DNA of 64,000 nucleotides from Putridiphycobacter sp965230485 (GTDB taxonomy: Bacteria > Bacteroidota > Bacteroidia > Flavobacteriales_D > Crocinitomicaceae), in NCBI GenBank assembly GCA_965230485.1, contig CBDDLA010000001.1, positions 1,302,001-1,366,000 of the forward strand. The letters are read 5' to 3'. Every line of letters begins with the position of its first letter. The first letter of the stretch is position 1. A program made the position numbers and the translations under genes. Below, piece by piece: positions 8,885 through 17,524 of the stretch. Below the pieces are notes generated by a model that saw nothing but the letters and a program-made list of their open reading frames with translations, searched no databases and was not told the origin of the DNA.

Positions 8885-10099
8885 CTAGAACTGAACCACA
8901 GAATTTAGCGCCTCATCGGCATCTTTATGGATAAAGTTACCTTGATAGCCTTTTGTTGTTTGCACACTCGAATGACGATACAGTTTTTGCAATTCCTCAG
9001 ATGAAATTCGCTCTGCTGCAATATTTCCAAAAGAATGTCGGGCAATGTGGGTTGTGATCTTCTTTTCAATTTTTAATTCCTCCCCTATCTGCTTCAAATA
9101 TTTATTGAACTTTCTTGTAGCGGTTCTAATTTTTGCATGAACATCTTTAGAATCAGCGACGTCTGCCTTTTTCAGTTCAGGAAAAATATAATCTGTTGTT
9201 TTGCTTCCCTCCTCTTTATACAAAAGAACTACCTGAATTGCCTTTTCTGGAACCTTCAGTGAAACCACCTTGTTATTCTTACCCATCACATAGTACAAAC
9301 GACCATCAACAATATCTTTCCACTTTGTTCTGAGAACGTCAGAAACTCTGATGCCAGCAAGATAAAAGGAAAAAAGAAAGACATTCCTAGCATGCCATTG
9401 TGGACTTCCTGTCCGCAGTTCAAGCGTTTCAAGTGCAATAATTTCTTTCTGATCTAATCCAACTTTTATAGACTCAGGGAATTTAATACGTACTTTACCT
9501 TTACCAAAAGGATAGTATTTAGCATCAACAATGCCATTAGCGATTGCCTTGTTAAACATAGTTCTTATGAAAATAAAATAGTTTGCTACGGTTCTTTCAG
9601 AAACACCCTTGTAGCCCATTAGATACCCTTTCAATTTATTTAAATACGCCTCGTCTATCTGATGAAAAGCAACATCATTTTCATCATTAAATGCTTTAAT
9701 TGAATTGAGCATTCCTTGTTCTGAACTTTTACGGTTGTGATGACCGGTGGCTGTTAAATTTAAAAGATGTTCTTCAGCCAAAACATTAAAAGACGCCTTA
9801 CTCCCTTTTCTAGATAATCCTTCGCTAATTTCAACAGATGAATAATTTTTATTCTGGGCTTCAGCTTCAAGAATCAAATCATCCGCCTCAACAATTTTCT
9901 TACGTATTAAATTATTGAGACGTTGAGAATTTGGGTGACTTGATTTCACCTTTGCATTCTTGTTATCCCAATCTTTTTCAAAAATCCAATCGACAAAATT
10001 GTATTTTGTTTTCCTGTTTACGGTTACCCGCACTCCTACAAGAAAGCGTCCATCTGCTTTCTTTTTACTCTTATAAAGTACTGCTTTTACTGAAGCCAT
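8885..10099 (-). CDS. Tyrosine-type site-specific integrase
   Basis: A 404-residue integrase of the class widespread in Bacteroidota; the start at 10099 (MASVKAVLYKSKKKADG) is chosen over an upstream ATG at 10132 because the family begins at this arm-type DNA-binding segment. A SAM-like core-binding domain spans about 105-200. Catalytic residues are visible as AGIRVSDVL (Arg), the HIARHSFG box (His, Arg), LYRHSS (His) and the nucleophile in KGYQG (Tyr). Its 5' end points at a 3' fragment of tRNA-Leu only ~140 bases away, the usual arrangement for an element integrated in a tRNA gene. The fragment starts exactly at the anticodon stem, as expected if this enzyme crosses over there. Confidence 0.92.
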   Translation of the reverse strand: MASVKAVLYKSKKKADGRFLVGVRVTVNRKTKYNFVDWIFEKDWDNKNAKVKSSHPNSQRLNNLIRKKIVEADDLILEAEAQNKNYSSVEISEGLSRKGSKASFNVLAEEHLLNLTATGHHNRKSSEQGMLNSIKAFNDENDVAFHQIDEAYLNKLKGYLMGYKGVSERTVANYFIFIRTMFNKAIANGIVDAKYYPFGKGKVRIKFPESIKVGLDQKEIIALETLELRTGSPQWHARNVFLFSFYLAGIRVSDVLRTKWKDIVDGRLYYVMGKNNKVVSLKVPEKAIQVVLLYKEEGSKTTDYIFPELKKADVADSKDVHAKIRTATRKFNKYLKQIGEELKIEKKITTHIARHSFGNIAAERISSEELQKLYRHSSVQTTKGYQGNFIHKDADEALNSVVQF

Positions 10100-10111
10100 T
10101 TCGTTAATTCG

Positions 10112-10146
10112 GTTTAAACATGGTTTAAACATTTGCTAGTTTAAAC
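10112..10146. repeat. Three GTTTAAAC palindromes upstream of the integrase
   Basis: The 8-bp palindrome GTTTAAAC occurs at 10112-10119, 10123-10130 and 10139-10146, just upstream of the integrase start and ~95 bases from the tRNA fragment. Position and spacing suit an operator for the integrase promoter or arm-type recombinase sites. The function is inferred. Confidence 0.5.
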
Positions 10147-10207
10147 CGTTCTGTTTTGAACTCAAATATACAAACTACTTTTGTAAACGCCTAATATATA
10201 GCACATT

Positions 10208-11881
10208 TTAGAGTGTATTTGATTTTTTCAGGTTTAAGTACGCAAGACTTAAAATCTTGTGTCCATTAGGACGTGCGGGTTCAAGTCCCGCCTCGAGTAC
10301 AAGACGGGACAGATTCTTATTTTTAGAGTCTGTCCCGTTTTTCTTTCCCACCAAATCGGTTTGTAGTAAAGGGATTGCGGAAAACAGAATATTCACACGT
10401 TCGGTTCGATAATGGTGATTTTTGTAATCATATACAATTCCACGAGGAAACACCATTTTTTGGATACGCTTCTTTTCCTGAATATCCCCAGACATCCACA
10501 AATTCGGGAGATGTAAGGCATATTCAACCGCATTATCAGTTGCTTTTTCAAGGTTCGATAATTTAAATTGAGAATTTTCAATTTCTTCGTAAATTACATT
10601 AATCTCATTGTCAAATTGACCCTTATATTTCAAGTATAATTCTCTTTCAATGTCTCCTAAAACAAAACGCTTTTCTATTTTTTCAAGATCAGTTTCCAGT
10701 TTAGATACTCTGGTATTTAGTGCCATTGTATCATTAATACTTTCCTCATGAAGCTGAACAAACGCTTGAACCATCATTTCTTTGATGGGCTGTTTCCACA
10801 CTTCAGATTTTAATTGATAGTTCCCTAAAAGGTCAACAAAAAGTTGATGCATCTTTTTAGCACTGACATTTTCTCTACTGCCTCTTCTATTGTTCTTGTA
10901 GTAGTAAAGATTCTTTCTTTTAACTAAATACCCTGTATAAGTTGTTCCGCAACTGTCAGCTTTAATAAATTGCTTTAAAGGTAGGTTTTCATCATCCTTA
11001 TTATAATTGCCACCATACTGCTTCTTTTTCAAAATACCATTGACTTTTAAAAAAGTCTCTTTAGAAACTAAAGGTGGATGATTCCCCTCAACCACTTCAT
11101 CAGGAATTAATGAACTGACGATTAACCCGCAATAGAAAGGATTTCTAAAGTAATCACTAAAATTTCTGGCTCGTTTAGTCCATCCTTTTTTCTTTAGGCG
11201 CTTGGCAAGTTCAGCATAGGTTAAATCATACTTTGCTTTCAACTCAAACGCTTTCTTTAATAGTTCACCTTCTTTTGTGATGGCTAGGTTTGGTGTTTTC
11301 TTCTTACCAGGATTTAAGTTAACATAACCGAAGGGAGTTACTCCTGTCCATTCACCTCTTCTTAATTTGGCTTGCATACCATGCACACAAGCTTTACGCT
11401 TATCCTCATTGTCCATGCGTCCCATTTCCATGTACATGTGTTTCTGAAACTTTCCTGCGGAAGTGGTATTGTCTACATGTTGTGTAGCCGACACAATTTG
11501 AATGCCTCTTTCTTCTAAATCAAGATAAGTTTTGCTAATCCCAGTTCTTGAAAATCGTTTGAAATTGTAGACAATTATAAATCCTATGTCTTTTCGCTTT
11601 TTGACAAAGGAGAGCATTCGTTGGAACTCTTTTCGATCATCTGTTTTAGCAGATTCGTTCGTTCCCCCAAAATAGTCAACAACTGGAATATTTCTTGATT
11701 CAGCGCAATTCTGACAAAATTCCATTTGGGTTTCAAGCGAAGCATTGTCCACTTGCGCTTTAGAAGACACACGTGTATAGATCACTCCTTTTGTTCTTTT
11801 CAATGAACTTAACTCTCTTCTACTTTTATCTTTGTATCGGACAAATTGCCCAAATACTTCCAAATCTTCTTTCTCTTTCAT
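10208..11881 (-). CDS. Large serine recombinase whose C-terminus is encoded by tRNA-Leu antisense
   Basis: A 557-residue recombinase. The resolvase catalytic domain begins with VIYTRVSSKAQ (nucleophile Ser39) and contains FKRFSRTG. A recombinase domain follows (TPFGYVNLNPGKKKT, then RNPFYCGLIV), with a zinc-ribbon-like and coiled-coil region (~400-480). The last ~35 residues include LEAGLEPARPNGHKILS, which is the antisense translation of the tRNA-Leu fragment at 10241-10301; the tail therefore depends on what lies across the att site. It starts within the stop of an 81-residue gene (ATGA overlap). Its position at the repeat-bounded left end makes it the likely integrase of the 10285-42492 island. 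Confidence 0.92.
   Translation of the reverse strand: MKEKEDLEVFGQFVRYKDKSRRELSSLKRTKGVIYTRVSSKAQVDNASLETQMEFCQNCAESRNIPVVDYFGGTNESAKTDDRKEFQRMLSFVKKRKDIGFIIVYNFKRFSRTGISKTYLDLEERGIQIVSATQHVDNTTSAGKFQKHMYMEMGRMDNEDKRKACVHGMQAKLRRGEWTGVTPFGYVNLNPGKKKTPNLAITKEGELLKKAFELKAKYDLTYAELAKRLKKKGWTKRARNFSDYFRNPFYCGLIVSSLIPDEVVEGNHPPLVSKETFLKVNGILKKKQYGGNYNKDDENLPLKQFIKADSCGTTYTGYLVKRKNLYYYKNNRRGSRENVSAKKMHQLFVDLLGNYQLKSEVWKQPIKEMMVQAFVQLHEESINDTMALNTRVSKLETDLEKIEKRFVLGDIERELYLKYKGQFDNEINVIYEEIENSQFKLSNLEKATDNAVEYALHLPNLWMSGDIQEKKRIQKMVFPRGIVYDYKNHHYRTERVNILFSAIPLLQTDLVGKKNGTDSKNKNLSRLVLEAGLEPARPNGHKILSLAYLNLKKSNTL
10241..10301 (+). tRNA. tRNA-Leu(UAA) 3' fragment (not functional; attachment site)
   Basis: The fragment has an anticodon stem CAAGA (10243-10247), loop CTTAAAA with anticodon TAA (10250-10252), and stem TCTTG (10255-10259). 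A class II variable arm GTCC-ATTA-GGAC follows, then the T arm GCGGG-TTCAAGT-CCCGC (10275-10291), the 3' acceptor strand CTCGAGT and discriminator A10299. CCA is not encoded. The matching 5' acceptor ACTCGAG and a D arm are absent upstream, so this is a fragment left by integration. A shorter copy of its end is at 42475-42492. Confidence 0.85.
10304..10346 (+). terminator. Terminator following the tRNA-Leu fragment
   Basis: ACGGGACAGA (10304-10313) pairs perfectly with 10329-10338, with a 15-base loop, and is followed by a T-rich run. It lies inside the 3' end of the serine recombinase reading frame, on the opposite strand. It would restore a terminator to the tRNA after integration of the island. 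Confidence 0.7.
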
Positions 11882-12123
11882 ATCCTCTCTTTTTTTAATT
11901 GATTCAAGCGGTTCATTTGCCTTAGTACTATTTGAGCATATTCTTGCAATTGTTGAATTACTCTTTCCGCCATTTCATCTGAAAGGTTTTCAAATCCTTT
12001 CATGGTTTTTAATCTTGCCACGGTTAGCTTTTGTTTGCATTTGGCTTTAAATGCTTTTAGTTTGGCTAACTCTTCTTTAATTTTCTTTTTTCTTAACTCA
12101 CTTCTCTTTTTTAAATCACTCAT
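11878..12123 (-). CDS. Small basic coiled-coil protein overlapping the serine recombinase
   Basis: An 81-residue, highly charged protein (many Lys, Arg and Glu) predicted to be almost wholly helical: a basic N-terminal half, then a Leu-rich amphipathic stretch ending NRLNQLKKERI. Its stop overlaps the recombinase ATG by 4 bases (ATGA), so it is cotranscribed and translationally coupled. I do not recognise a family. Size, charge and position fit an accessory or directionality factor for the recombinase, but this is inference. Confidence 0.65.
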   Translation of the reverse strand: MSDLKKRSELRKKKIKEELAKLKAFKAKCKQKLTVARLKTMKGFENLSDEMAERVIQQLQEYAQIVLRQMNRLNQLKKERI

Positions 12124-12216
12124 TTAGATTCAACTTCACTAAGAATTTCAGCTCATCTGATAATTATTAGTTTTCTATATCTATTTGCTCTGGGGCTTCC
12201 AGTAGCTGTTGTTATA

Positions 12217-13119
12217 CTATTTATGCTTCGTTTTCCGCTTCACATTGACGATCTTCCCATTTACAGTTTTAAAAGCAATTTCTTGATAACTGCCTTTTTG
12301 AATCAGATCAACCAATCTACCTTTAGTGTCTTTGACATCAATTGTCTCTTCGGTTTCAATCAACTTAACGGCTCCATCAATAAATTTGACGGTTAACGCG
12401 TCAATTCCACCTTCTCGAATCAGGTCAATAATCTTGATTTCTTCTGGACTTAAATCGAGTCCACCGTTATCAATGTCTAAGGCATACAAATCTTCTCGTC
12501 CCATAAATTCAGCCACAATATGATTAAGTGATATGCTGATATAAGGTTGATTCATTAACATGGAGGAGGTAAACAGATCTTCTAATGGACTTTCATCAAA
12601 GACCATGCAGTTGCCCTCTTTCGATATGGCTAAATGAACATTACTTTGCGAAAGGATTGTTGAAAATAAGAGCACAGACAATTTTGTATTACTCAAATTG
12701 ACTTTGCCCTGATCTTTTTGGACGGCTTCAATTAAATTTTCAGGCGTTTCAAAAGCTTCTTGAATGTGGTTAATAAATGCGTTCCATTCAGGCTCATCCG
12801 TTAGGTCTTCAGTTTCAAATAACGCTGTATAATGCGCCATCAAATCCATTTCGGTTAATAGGTCTGTTTTTAAATTTAATATGGATTGAATAGGCAAACC
12901 GAACTCTCTCAACTCTTTTACGAGTCTTAACCAAACATACTCAACGCCATTGTATTTTCTTCGAGATTTACTTTTCCGTTCCCTTAAATAAAGCCCTGCA
13001 TTAGACCAATCAAAAGCAGTTTTAGCAGTTAGTCCAATATCGGACAGTAAAAAGCTTTCTTCAAACATCAGCTCTGTGATGTGTTGAATGGTGTCTAATT
13101 GTGTTTTCAGGTCTTCCAT
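12217..13119 (-). CDS. MerR-type DNA-binding regulator of the island
   Basis: The start is at 13119 (MEDLKTQLDTIQ); the frame stays open for 51 codons upstream, but that part overlaps the divergent promoter region. The 300-residue product has a MerR-like winged helix at about 25-85 (LTAKTAFDWSNAGLY, then a Lys/Arg/Ser wing and VWLRLVKELREFGLPIQSI). The remaining ~200 residues are acidic with no cysteine metal site, so it is not a metal sensor of the usual MerR kind. The gene is divergent from the zinc-ribbon ATPase at 13320, with a 200-base shared control region. It probably controls element genes. Confidence 0.65.
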   Translation of the reverse strand: MEDLKTQLDTIQHITELMFEESFLLSDIGLTAKTAFDWSNAGLYLRERKSKSRRKYNGVEYVWLRLVKELREFGLPIQSILNLKTDLLTEMDLMAHYTALFETEDLTDEPEWNAFINHIQEAFETPENLIEAVQKDQGKVNLSNTKLSVLLFSTILSQSNVHLAISKEGNCMVFDESPLEDLFTSSMLMNQPYISISLNHIVAEFMGREDLYALDIDNGGLDLSPEEIKIIDLIREGGIDALTVKFIDGAVKLIETEETIDVKDTKGRLVDLIQKGSYQEIAFKTVNGKIVNVKRKTKHK

Positions 13120-13319
13120 AATCTCCAGTCTCAGTGATTTTTCGAAATTGTCATATCCGTTGACTTTACAAATATACAAAAATAACATTACAATAATGTA
13201 ATACAAATATCGCGCCGAACTCATTATTGCGTCAAATCGGCAGTATTTTATCCGCTGTAACGCGAAAATCAACCTCTTACTGTACCCTTTGCCATCAACT
13301 TACGTTTAAGATAGTAGGT

Positions 13320-14681
13320 ATGCAAATAGAACGACTATGTAAGCAATGTGGCACTCCTTTGAGTGATGATAAGAAGCTGGGTGCGCAGTATTGTAACCAC
13401 AGTTGTAGTCAAGGATATTACAAACGTAGAAGGCGGATTTTAGATCAGATAGGGAAAGTAGAGCAGGAAATTAAATCGAATGAAGACTGGCTTAAAGAGT
13501 TAGAAGAAGAAAGCGATACGCATGAATCAGAAAAAGCTGATCTGAATAAAATAGAGAATAGCATAGAGGTGGAACAAAAAAGGGTAAATACCTTAAATCA
13601 CTTGTTATCCTTATCTAAACCTGCTTTTCAAAAGTCATTGGGGAAATATTTAGATCGTCACATGGATAAATTTGGGGATGATTATGGGATGTTTATGTAT
13701 GGGGATGATCCAGAAGCCAAAGAACGAATTTCTGTCTTCCACAAAGACCGATTCAATAAGATGCGAGAATCGGCTAACGAGAAAATCAAATCACTTAAAA
13801 AAGAATTGGGTGTAGAAAAGGGAAAGAACCTCATGTCTGGTTTTGATCAGATTCTGATCATGGATAAATCGAAAAAAATTAATGCTGAGATTGCTGAACT
13901 CAATAAAAAACTAACAGAACTCAAAGTCATTGACCTTGATAACCTCCCTGTTAAATTCAATCCTAAAAAAGTAAGTTCTACGGATCGGACAAAAGAGAAA
14001 CGTAAACCCCTTGTGAAAGGTGTGAGTGGTCGAGAGATTTTAGACATGACGTTTAATAATCTGGAATTAGAAGGTGAACTGGGTTTATTTTTAGGATTGC
14101 TTCAACGAAATAAATGTGCGATTGCTTTAACTGGTGATTCAGGTGCTGGAAAAACTACTTTTAGTTTTCAGCTGGCAAAAGGGTTTAGAAATGCTAATCA
14201 AAGTGTAGGTTATTTTTCATTAGAATCTGGGATTACTGAAACTACACAAGAATTAATTGAGAATCTGGATTTAGCGGATTCAAAATTTGAAGTATTCGGA
14301 GAGGGCAAATTGGAAGATGTCAGAATCCAGGCGGATCGTTTTGATTGCATCATTGTCGACAGTTATGCCAAAATTTCATCCAAGGCAGACGACTTTGAAT
14401 CGCTCCGGCAAGATTTTCCCGATACGTTTTTTATTATCATTTTCCAGAAAACCACGGATGGTAAAATCAGGGGCGGTTCCTCCATTCTATATAATAGCAC
14501 GGCCACCATTGATATTCGATTGACCAAAGGCAACCATAGAATTGCGTTTATGCAAAAAAGTAGATACGGAACAGAGAACTTTGTCTACTCCATTTCTCAG
14601 GATAAATTATTAAAGAATTGGAAGTCGCCCATCAAGTGGACAGAAATTGAAGAAAGGTGGCCATCACCCCACCATCACTAA
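13320..14681 (+). CDS. Zinc-ribbon, coiled-coil, RecA/DnaB-type P-loop ATPase
   Basis: The start at 13320 (MQIERLCKQCG) opens directly with a Cys4 motif: C7 and C10, then C25 and C29. A coiled coil follows (about 40-110 and 150-215). The C-terminal ~200 residues form a RecA-like ATPase: Walker A GDSGAGKT at 272-279, and a Walker B-like segment FDCIIVDSYAK. This resembles helicase-loader or RepA-like ATPases of plasmids and integrative elements, so a role in element replication or maintenance is likely. The last residues WPSPHHH and the stop codon are encoded by the first of two 111-bp repeats (14658-14768), so the end of the gene is part of the repeat. Confidence 0.7.
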   Translation: MQIERLCKQCGTPLSDDKKLGAQYCNHSCSQGYYKRRRRILDQIGKVEQEIKSNEDWLKELEEESDTHESEKADLNKIENSIEVEQKRVNTLNHLLSLSKPAFQKSLGKYLDRHMDKFGDDYGMFMYGDDPEAKERISVFHKDRFNKMRESANEKIKSLKKELGVEKGKNLMSGFDQILIMDKSKKINAEIAELNKKLTELKVIDLDNLPVKFNPKKVSSTDRTKEKRKPLVKGVSGREILDMTFNNLELEGELGLFLGLLQRNKCAIALTGDSGAGKTTFSFQLAKGFRNANQSVGYFSLESGITETTQELIENLDLADSKFEVFGEGKLEDVRIQADRFDCIIVDSYAKISSKADDFESLRQDFPDTFFIIIFQKTTDGKIRGGSSILYNSTATIDIRLTKGNHRIAFMQKSRYGTENFVYSISQDKLLKNWKSPIKWTEIEERWPSPHHH

Positions 14682-14768
14682 GCATCAACCAAACATCATT
14701 TTCCGTCACCTTGAAGTAACAGAAGTCGTTAAAACCTTTTGATACTAAATGTTTCAGAGGGTGATGGT
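14658..14768. repeat. 111-bp flanking repeat, left copy
   Basis: This copy matches 16796-16906. The first ~25 bases (TGGCCATCACC...CACTAAG) differ at one position, and the last 17 (TTTCAGAGGGTGATGGT) are identical; the middle has diverged. Each copy has inverted ends, CCATCACC at the left and GGTGATGG at the right, so it can fold as a hairpin. It begins inside the ATPase coding end. Confidence 0.75.
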
Positions 14769-14937
14769 TGTTTGTCGTGAAAGAATAAACGTTAGTCAAA
14801 ATTTCATTTTGATCCTTGAAATTATGACCTAGTTAAACATGAAATAATTTAGAGTGCTTTACGCTAGATGATCTCACGAAACTTAAACCGGTTAATAACG
14901 TATCTAAATCTAATTAACCCAATATTTTAAAATACTT

Positions 14938-16058
14938 ATGGCAGGTATTAGTGTATCTGATTTTTTTAAATCGAAGCGTGAAGCATCAGAAATAAAATCC
15001 GAGATTCTAAACGAATACTTTAAAGCTTGGGCTGCGATTTTATTAGTTGGTCAAAAGTACAGAAAGGTCGATAAGTTACTATACATTGATCTTTTCGCAG
15101 GACCAGGTATTTATGAAGATGGTACTAATTCTACACCCATAAAAATTTTAGAAAGTATTAATAATAGTATTGGAACACATGCTGATTTCAATCAATCCGT
15201 CCAAACAATTTTCAACGATAGTGATGAAAACATGGTGTCGCTTTTAAATGAGAATATCAGAGGGTTAAGCTTTTACAACGATTTGGTTTATCCACCAATA
15301 GTTGGAAATGAATCTGCAAGTCAAGAGATTTTGGAAAGTATTTCAAACCCTAAAATACCAAGTTTAACCTTTATTGATCCATTGGGATATGGCTATACAC
15401 AGGAAATGTTACTGTATTCTATTAAGAATTGGGGGTCGGATTTATTCATGTTGTTTAATATTAACCGCATAAGGGCAGCGATCACAAATAAAAAAGTTGA
15501 ACAAAACATGAATGGTATTTTTGAACAACACTTTTCATTAATACAAGAATTTTATAAAACGAATAAGTCTCGAAAGAAAGAGAAAAGTATATTGTTCATG
15601 TTTTTGAGAAAATTTTTACTGACAGAGGTTACAAGACATTAAAATTTAGGGTAAATTTTCATGATAAAAACCAAACCAGCCATTATTTATTTTTCATCTC
15701 TAAGGTAAACCTTGGTATCACAAGAGCCAAAGAAATAATGACCAAGTACAGTGATTTTCAGCAGGACGGTGTTCCATTATTCGGGGCAAACTTGGTACAA
15801 CCTCCACTGTTCTTTCCTTCAATAGTTGAATTTTCTATGGTGAAGTTAAAGGAAGAAATATTGTCAAAGACGGAACAATTTAATGGACTTAGCATTGAAG
15901 AAATATATCAGAACCATAACTACAGAACTCATTATATTAAGGTTAATTATAAAGATGCCATTGCAGAATTAAAACATGAAAACAAGCTTAAATTAATAGA
16001 TTCAAAAGGGATCATAACAAATAGAATTACGTACACAGCAAAAGTAATCTTTAACTAA
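14938..16058 (+). pseudogene. tcmP: Three-Cys-motif partner protein (TcmP), frameshifted
   Basis: The first frame (14938-15642) encodes 234 residues of a TcmP-like protein, with LYIDLFAGPGIYEDG and LTFIDPLGYGYTQEM. It then runs into unrelated residues and a stop. Coding continues without interruption in another frame from about 15600 (VFEKIFTDRGYKTLKFRVNF) to 16058, giving the remaining ~150 residues. A single missing base near 15595-15602 explains this; the sum (~373 residues) fits the family length. The downstream Gp37/68-like gene is its known partner and starts 2 bases after the stop. Programmed frameshifting or a sequencing error are alternatives, though no slippery heptamer is obvious. 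Confidence 0.8.
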
Positions 16059-16060
16059 AT

Positions 16061-16786
16061 ATGGCACAATCGGCAATAGAGTGGACGGAAATGACGTGGA
16101 ACCCGACAACGGGTTGTGATAAAATTTCACAGGGATGTAAGTTTTGCTATGCTGAAATCATGTCAAAGCGCTTACAAGCTATGGGCATTGACAAGTATAA
16201 AGATAATTTCAAAGTACGAACGCATGAATCTGCCCTCGATACCCCATATTCATGGAAAAAATCTAAAGTCGTATTTGTAAACTCCATGAGTGATTTATTT
16301 CATCCTGACGTTCCTCTTGATTTTATTCAAAAGGTATTTAAGGTGATGAACGAAAATCCTCAACATGTTTTTCAGGTTTTAACGAAACGATCTGAACGAT
16401 TATATGAACTGCATGAGAAATTGAACTGGTCACATAATATTTGGATGGGCGTTTCAGTAGAAGATCAAAAAACAGAATTTAGAATAGATTATTTGCGCAA
16501 AACAAATGCAAGAACTAAATTTTTATCGCTTGAGCCTTTGCTGCAGAACCTACCTAATTTGAATTTAAAAAATATTGACTGGGTTATTGTCGGGGGAGAA
16601 AGCGGTCATAATCCAAGACCAATGAAATCTGATTGGGTCATAGACATCCAAGAGCAATGTAAGGATAAGAAAGTTGCTTTCTTTTTTAAACAATGGGGAG
16701 GAAAAAATAAAAAGAAAAATGGAAGAGAGCTAAATGGAAGAACTTATGACGAGATGCCTGAAATAGAATTGCAAAGAAGTGTCTAA
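16061..16786 (+). CDS. Phage Gp37/Gp68-family three-Cys-motif protein
   Basis: A 241-residue protein opening with AIEWTEMTWNPTTGCDK and the three-cysteine motif C-x6-C-x2-C (GCDKISQGCKFCYAE, residues ~19-33). This is the radical-SAM-like iron-sulphur signature of the family. Conserved later parts include LTKRSERL, WMGVSVEDQ, LEPLL and VIVGGESG, with FFKQWGG near the end. The family is found in phages and mobile elements beside TcmP, and the function is unknown. Here the TcmP partner is frameshifted while this gene is intact. The pair is enclosed by two 111-bp repeats. Confidence 0.88.
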   Translation: MAQSAIEWTEMTWNPTTGCDKISQGCKFCYAEIMSKRLQAMGIDKYKDNFKVRTHESALDTPYSWKKSKVVFVNSMSDLFHPDVPLDFIQKVFKVMNENPQHVFQVLTKRSERLYELHEKLNWSHNIWMGVSVEDQKTEFRIDYLRKTNARTKFLSLEPLLQNLPNLNLKNIDWVIVGGESGHNPRPMKSDWVIDIQEQCKDKKVAFFFKQWGGKNKKKNGRELNGRTYDEMPEIELQRSV

Positions 16787-16795
16787 ATAGAAAAC

Positions 16796-16906
16796 TGGCC
16801 ATCACCACACCATCACTAAGTCTCACCCTGACATAATTTTTCGTCATCTCTAATCGTAGAAAATAGCTACAATCCAATAACTGAATAGATTTCAGAGGGT
16901 GATGGT
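16796..16906. repeat. 111-bp flanking repeat, right copy
   Basis: Same length and same conserved ends as the copy at 14658-14768. It starts 9 bases past the Gp37-like stop. The distance between matching positions of the two copies is 2138 bases, the size of a [repeat + TcmP + Gp37] unit. Confidence 0.75.
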
Positions 16907-16955
16907 AATTTCATAAATACTATGTTTTCAAAGTTTAGCTAAAGTCCCTTTAATC

Positions 16956-17246
16956 TCATTTCATCATTTCAGAAAGCCCTTCATACTCACTTTCAAGTTC
17001 AGTATGCTTTAAAAGGTAATGGATCCAGTAAATGGAATAATTTACACCATCCTCAACATTTTCAGAATGCTCCTGACGATCTGTTAAGGCTTCAATAGCC
17101 TCATAAAGGCTGGTCCTTATCAATTTTAGGTGATTATAATCCGTAATAGGGATATCAATCAAAAACCCACTTTCTTGATTCGGATTCTTTTTTAAGGTGT
17201 CACAATAAATAGCTTCAAACTTTAATTTCTTTTTCTTTTCTGACAT
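16956..17246 (-). CDS. Hypothetical acidic protein
   Basis: The start is placed at 17246 (MSEKKKKLKFEAIYCDT); the frame is open for 20 more codons but these cross an operator-like palindrome. The product is 96 residues, acidic, with an ITDYNHLKLIRTSLYEAIEAL helix and WIHYLLKH. I recognise no family. It stands alone on the minus strand between the TcmP module and the MNT-HEPN gene. Confidence 0.55.
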   Translation of the reverse strand: MSEKKKKLKFEAIYCDTLKKNPNQESGFLIDIPITDYNHLKLIRTSLYEAIEALTDRQEHSENVEDGVNYSIYWIHYLLKHTELESEYEGLSEMMK

Positions 17247-17263
17247 AATACATGGTGTTAGCA

Positions 17264-17302
17264 AAGTCTTTACAGACTTAGGTGACTCACATACATGTAT
17301 GT
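17264..17302. promoter_or_regulatory. Operator-like palindromes upstream of the 96-residue gene
   Basis: There are two perfect dyads: AAGTCT-ttac-AGACTT at 17264-17279 and ACATACATGTATGT at 17289-17302. Both lie within 60 bases upstream of the leftward gene starting at 17246. They suggest a regulator binding site. The rest of the 278-base gap to 17525 shows nothing else. Confidence 0.4.
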
Positions 17303-17524
17303 TCACGCTGTTTCCAGTAATGTGACACCCTACCTGTCTAACAGTTTCTTTGCCGTTGGATTATGTCACTTGTTTAAAGTGAATTACTAAAATAAGGGAA
17401 TTTATTGAACAGCTAATAATAAATATCGAAAAATTCATAATCTAAATGTTTGAGGTTGGCTAATAGGATCAAGAAAAATATTTTTTCTCTTGAAAAATGA
17501 TAACTTTATAGCCTTGTAAGTTTT

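Noticed and set aside
10190..10301. Complete tRNA-Leu gene
   Set aside because: No 5' acceptor ACTCGAG or D arm upstream of 10241; only the part from the anticodon stem onward is present.
13119..13272. Longer N-terminus for the MerR-type regulator
   Set aside because: The extension is hydrophobic, crosses the divergent promoter region and lacks family character.
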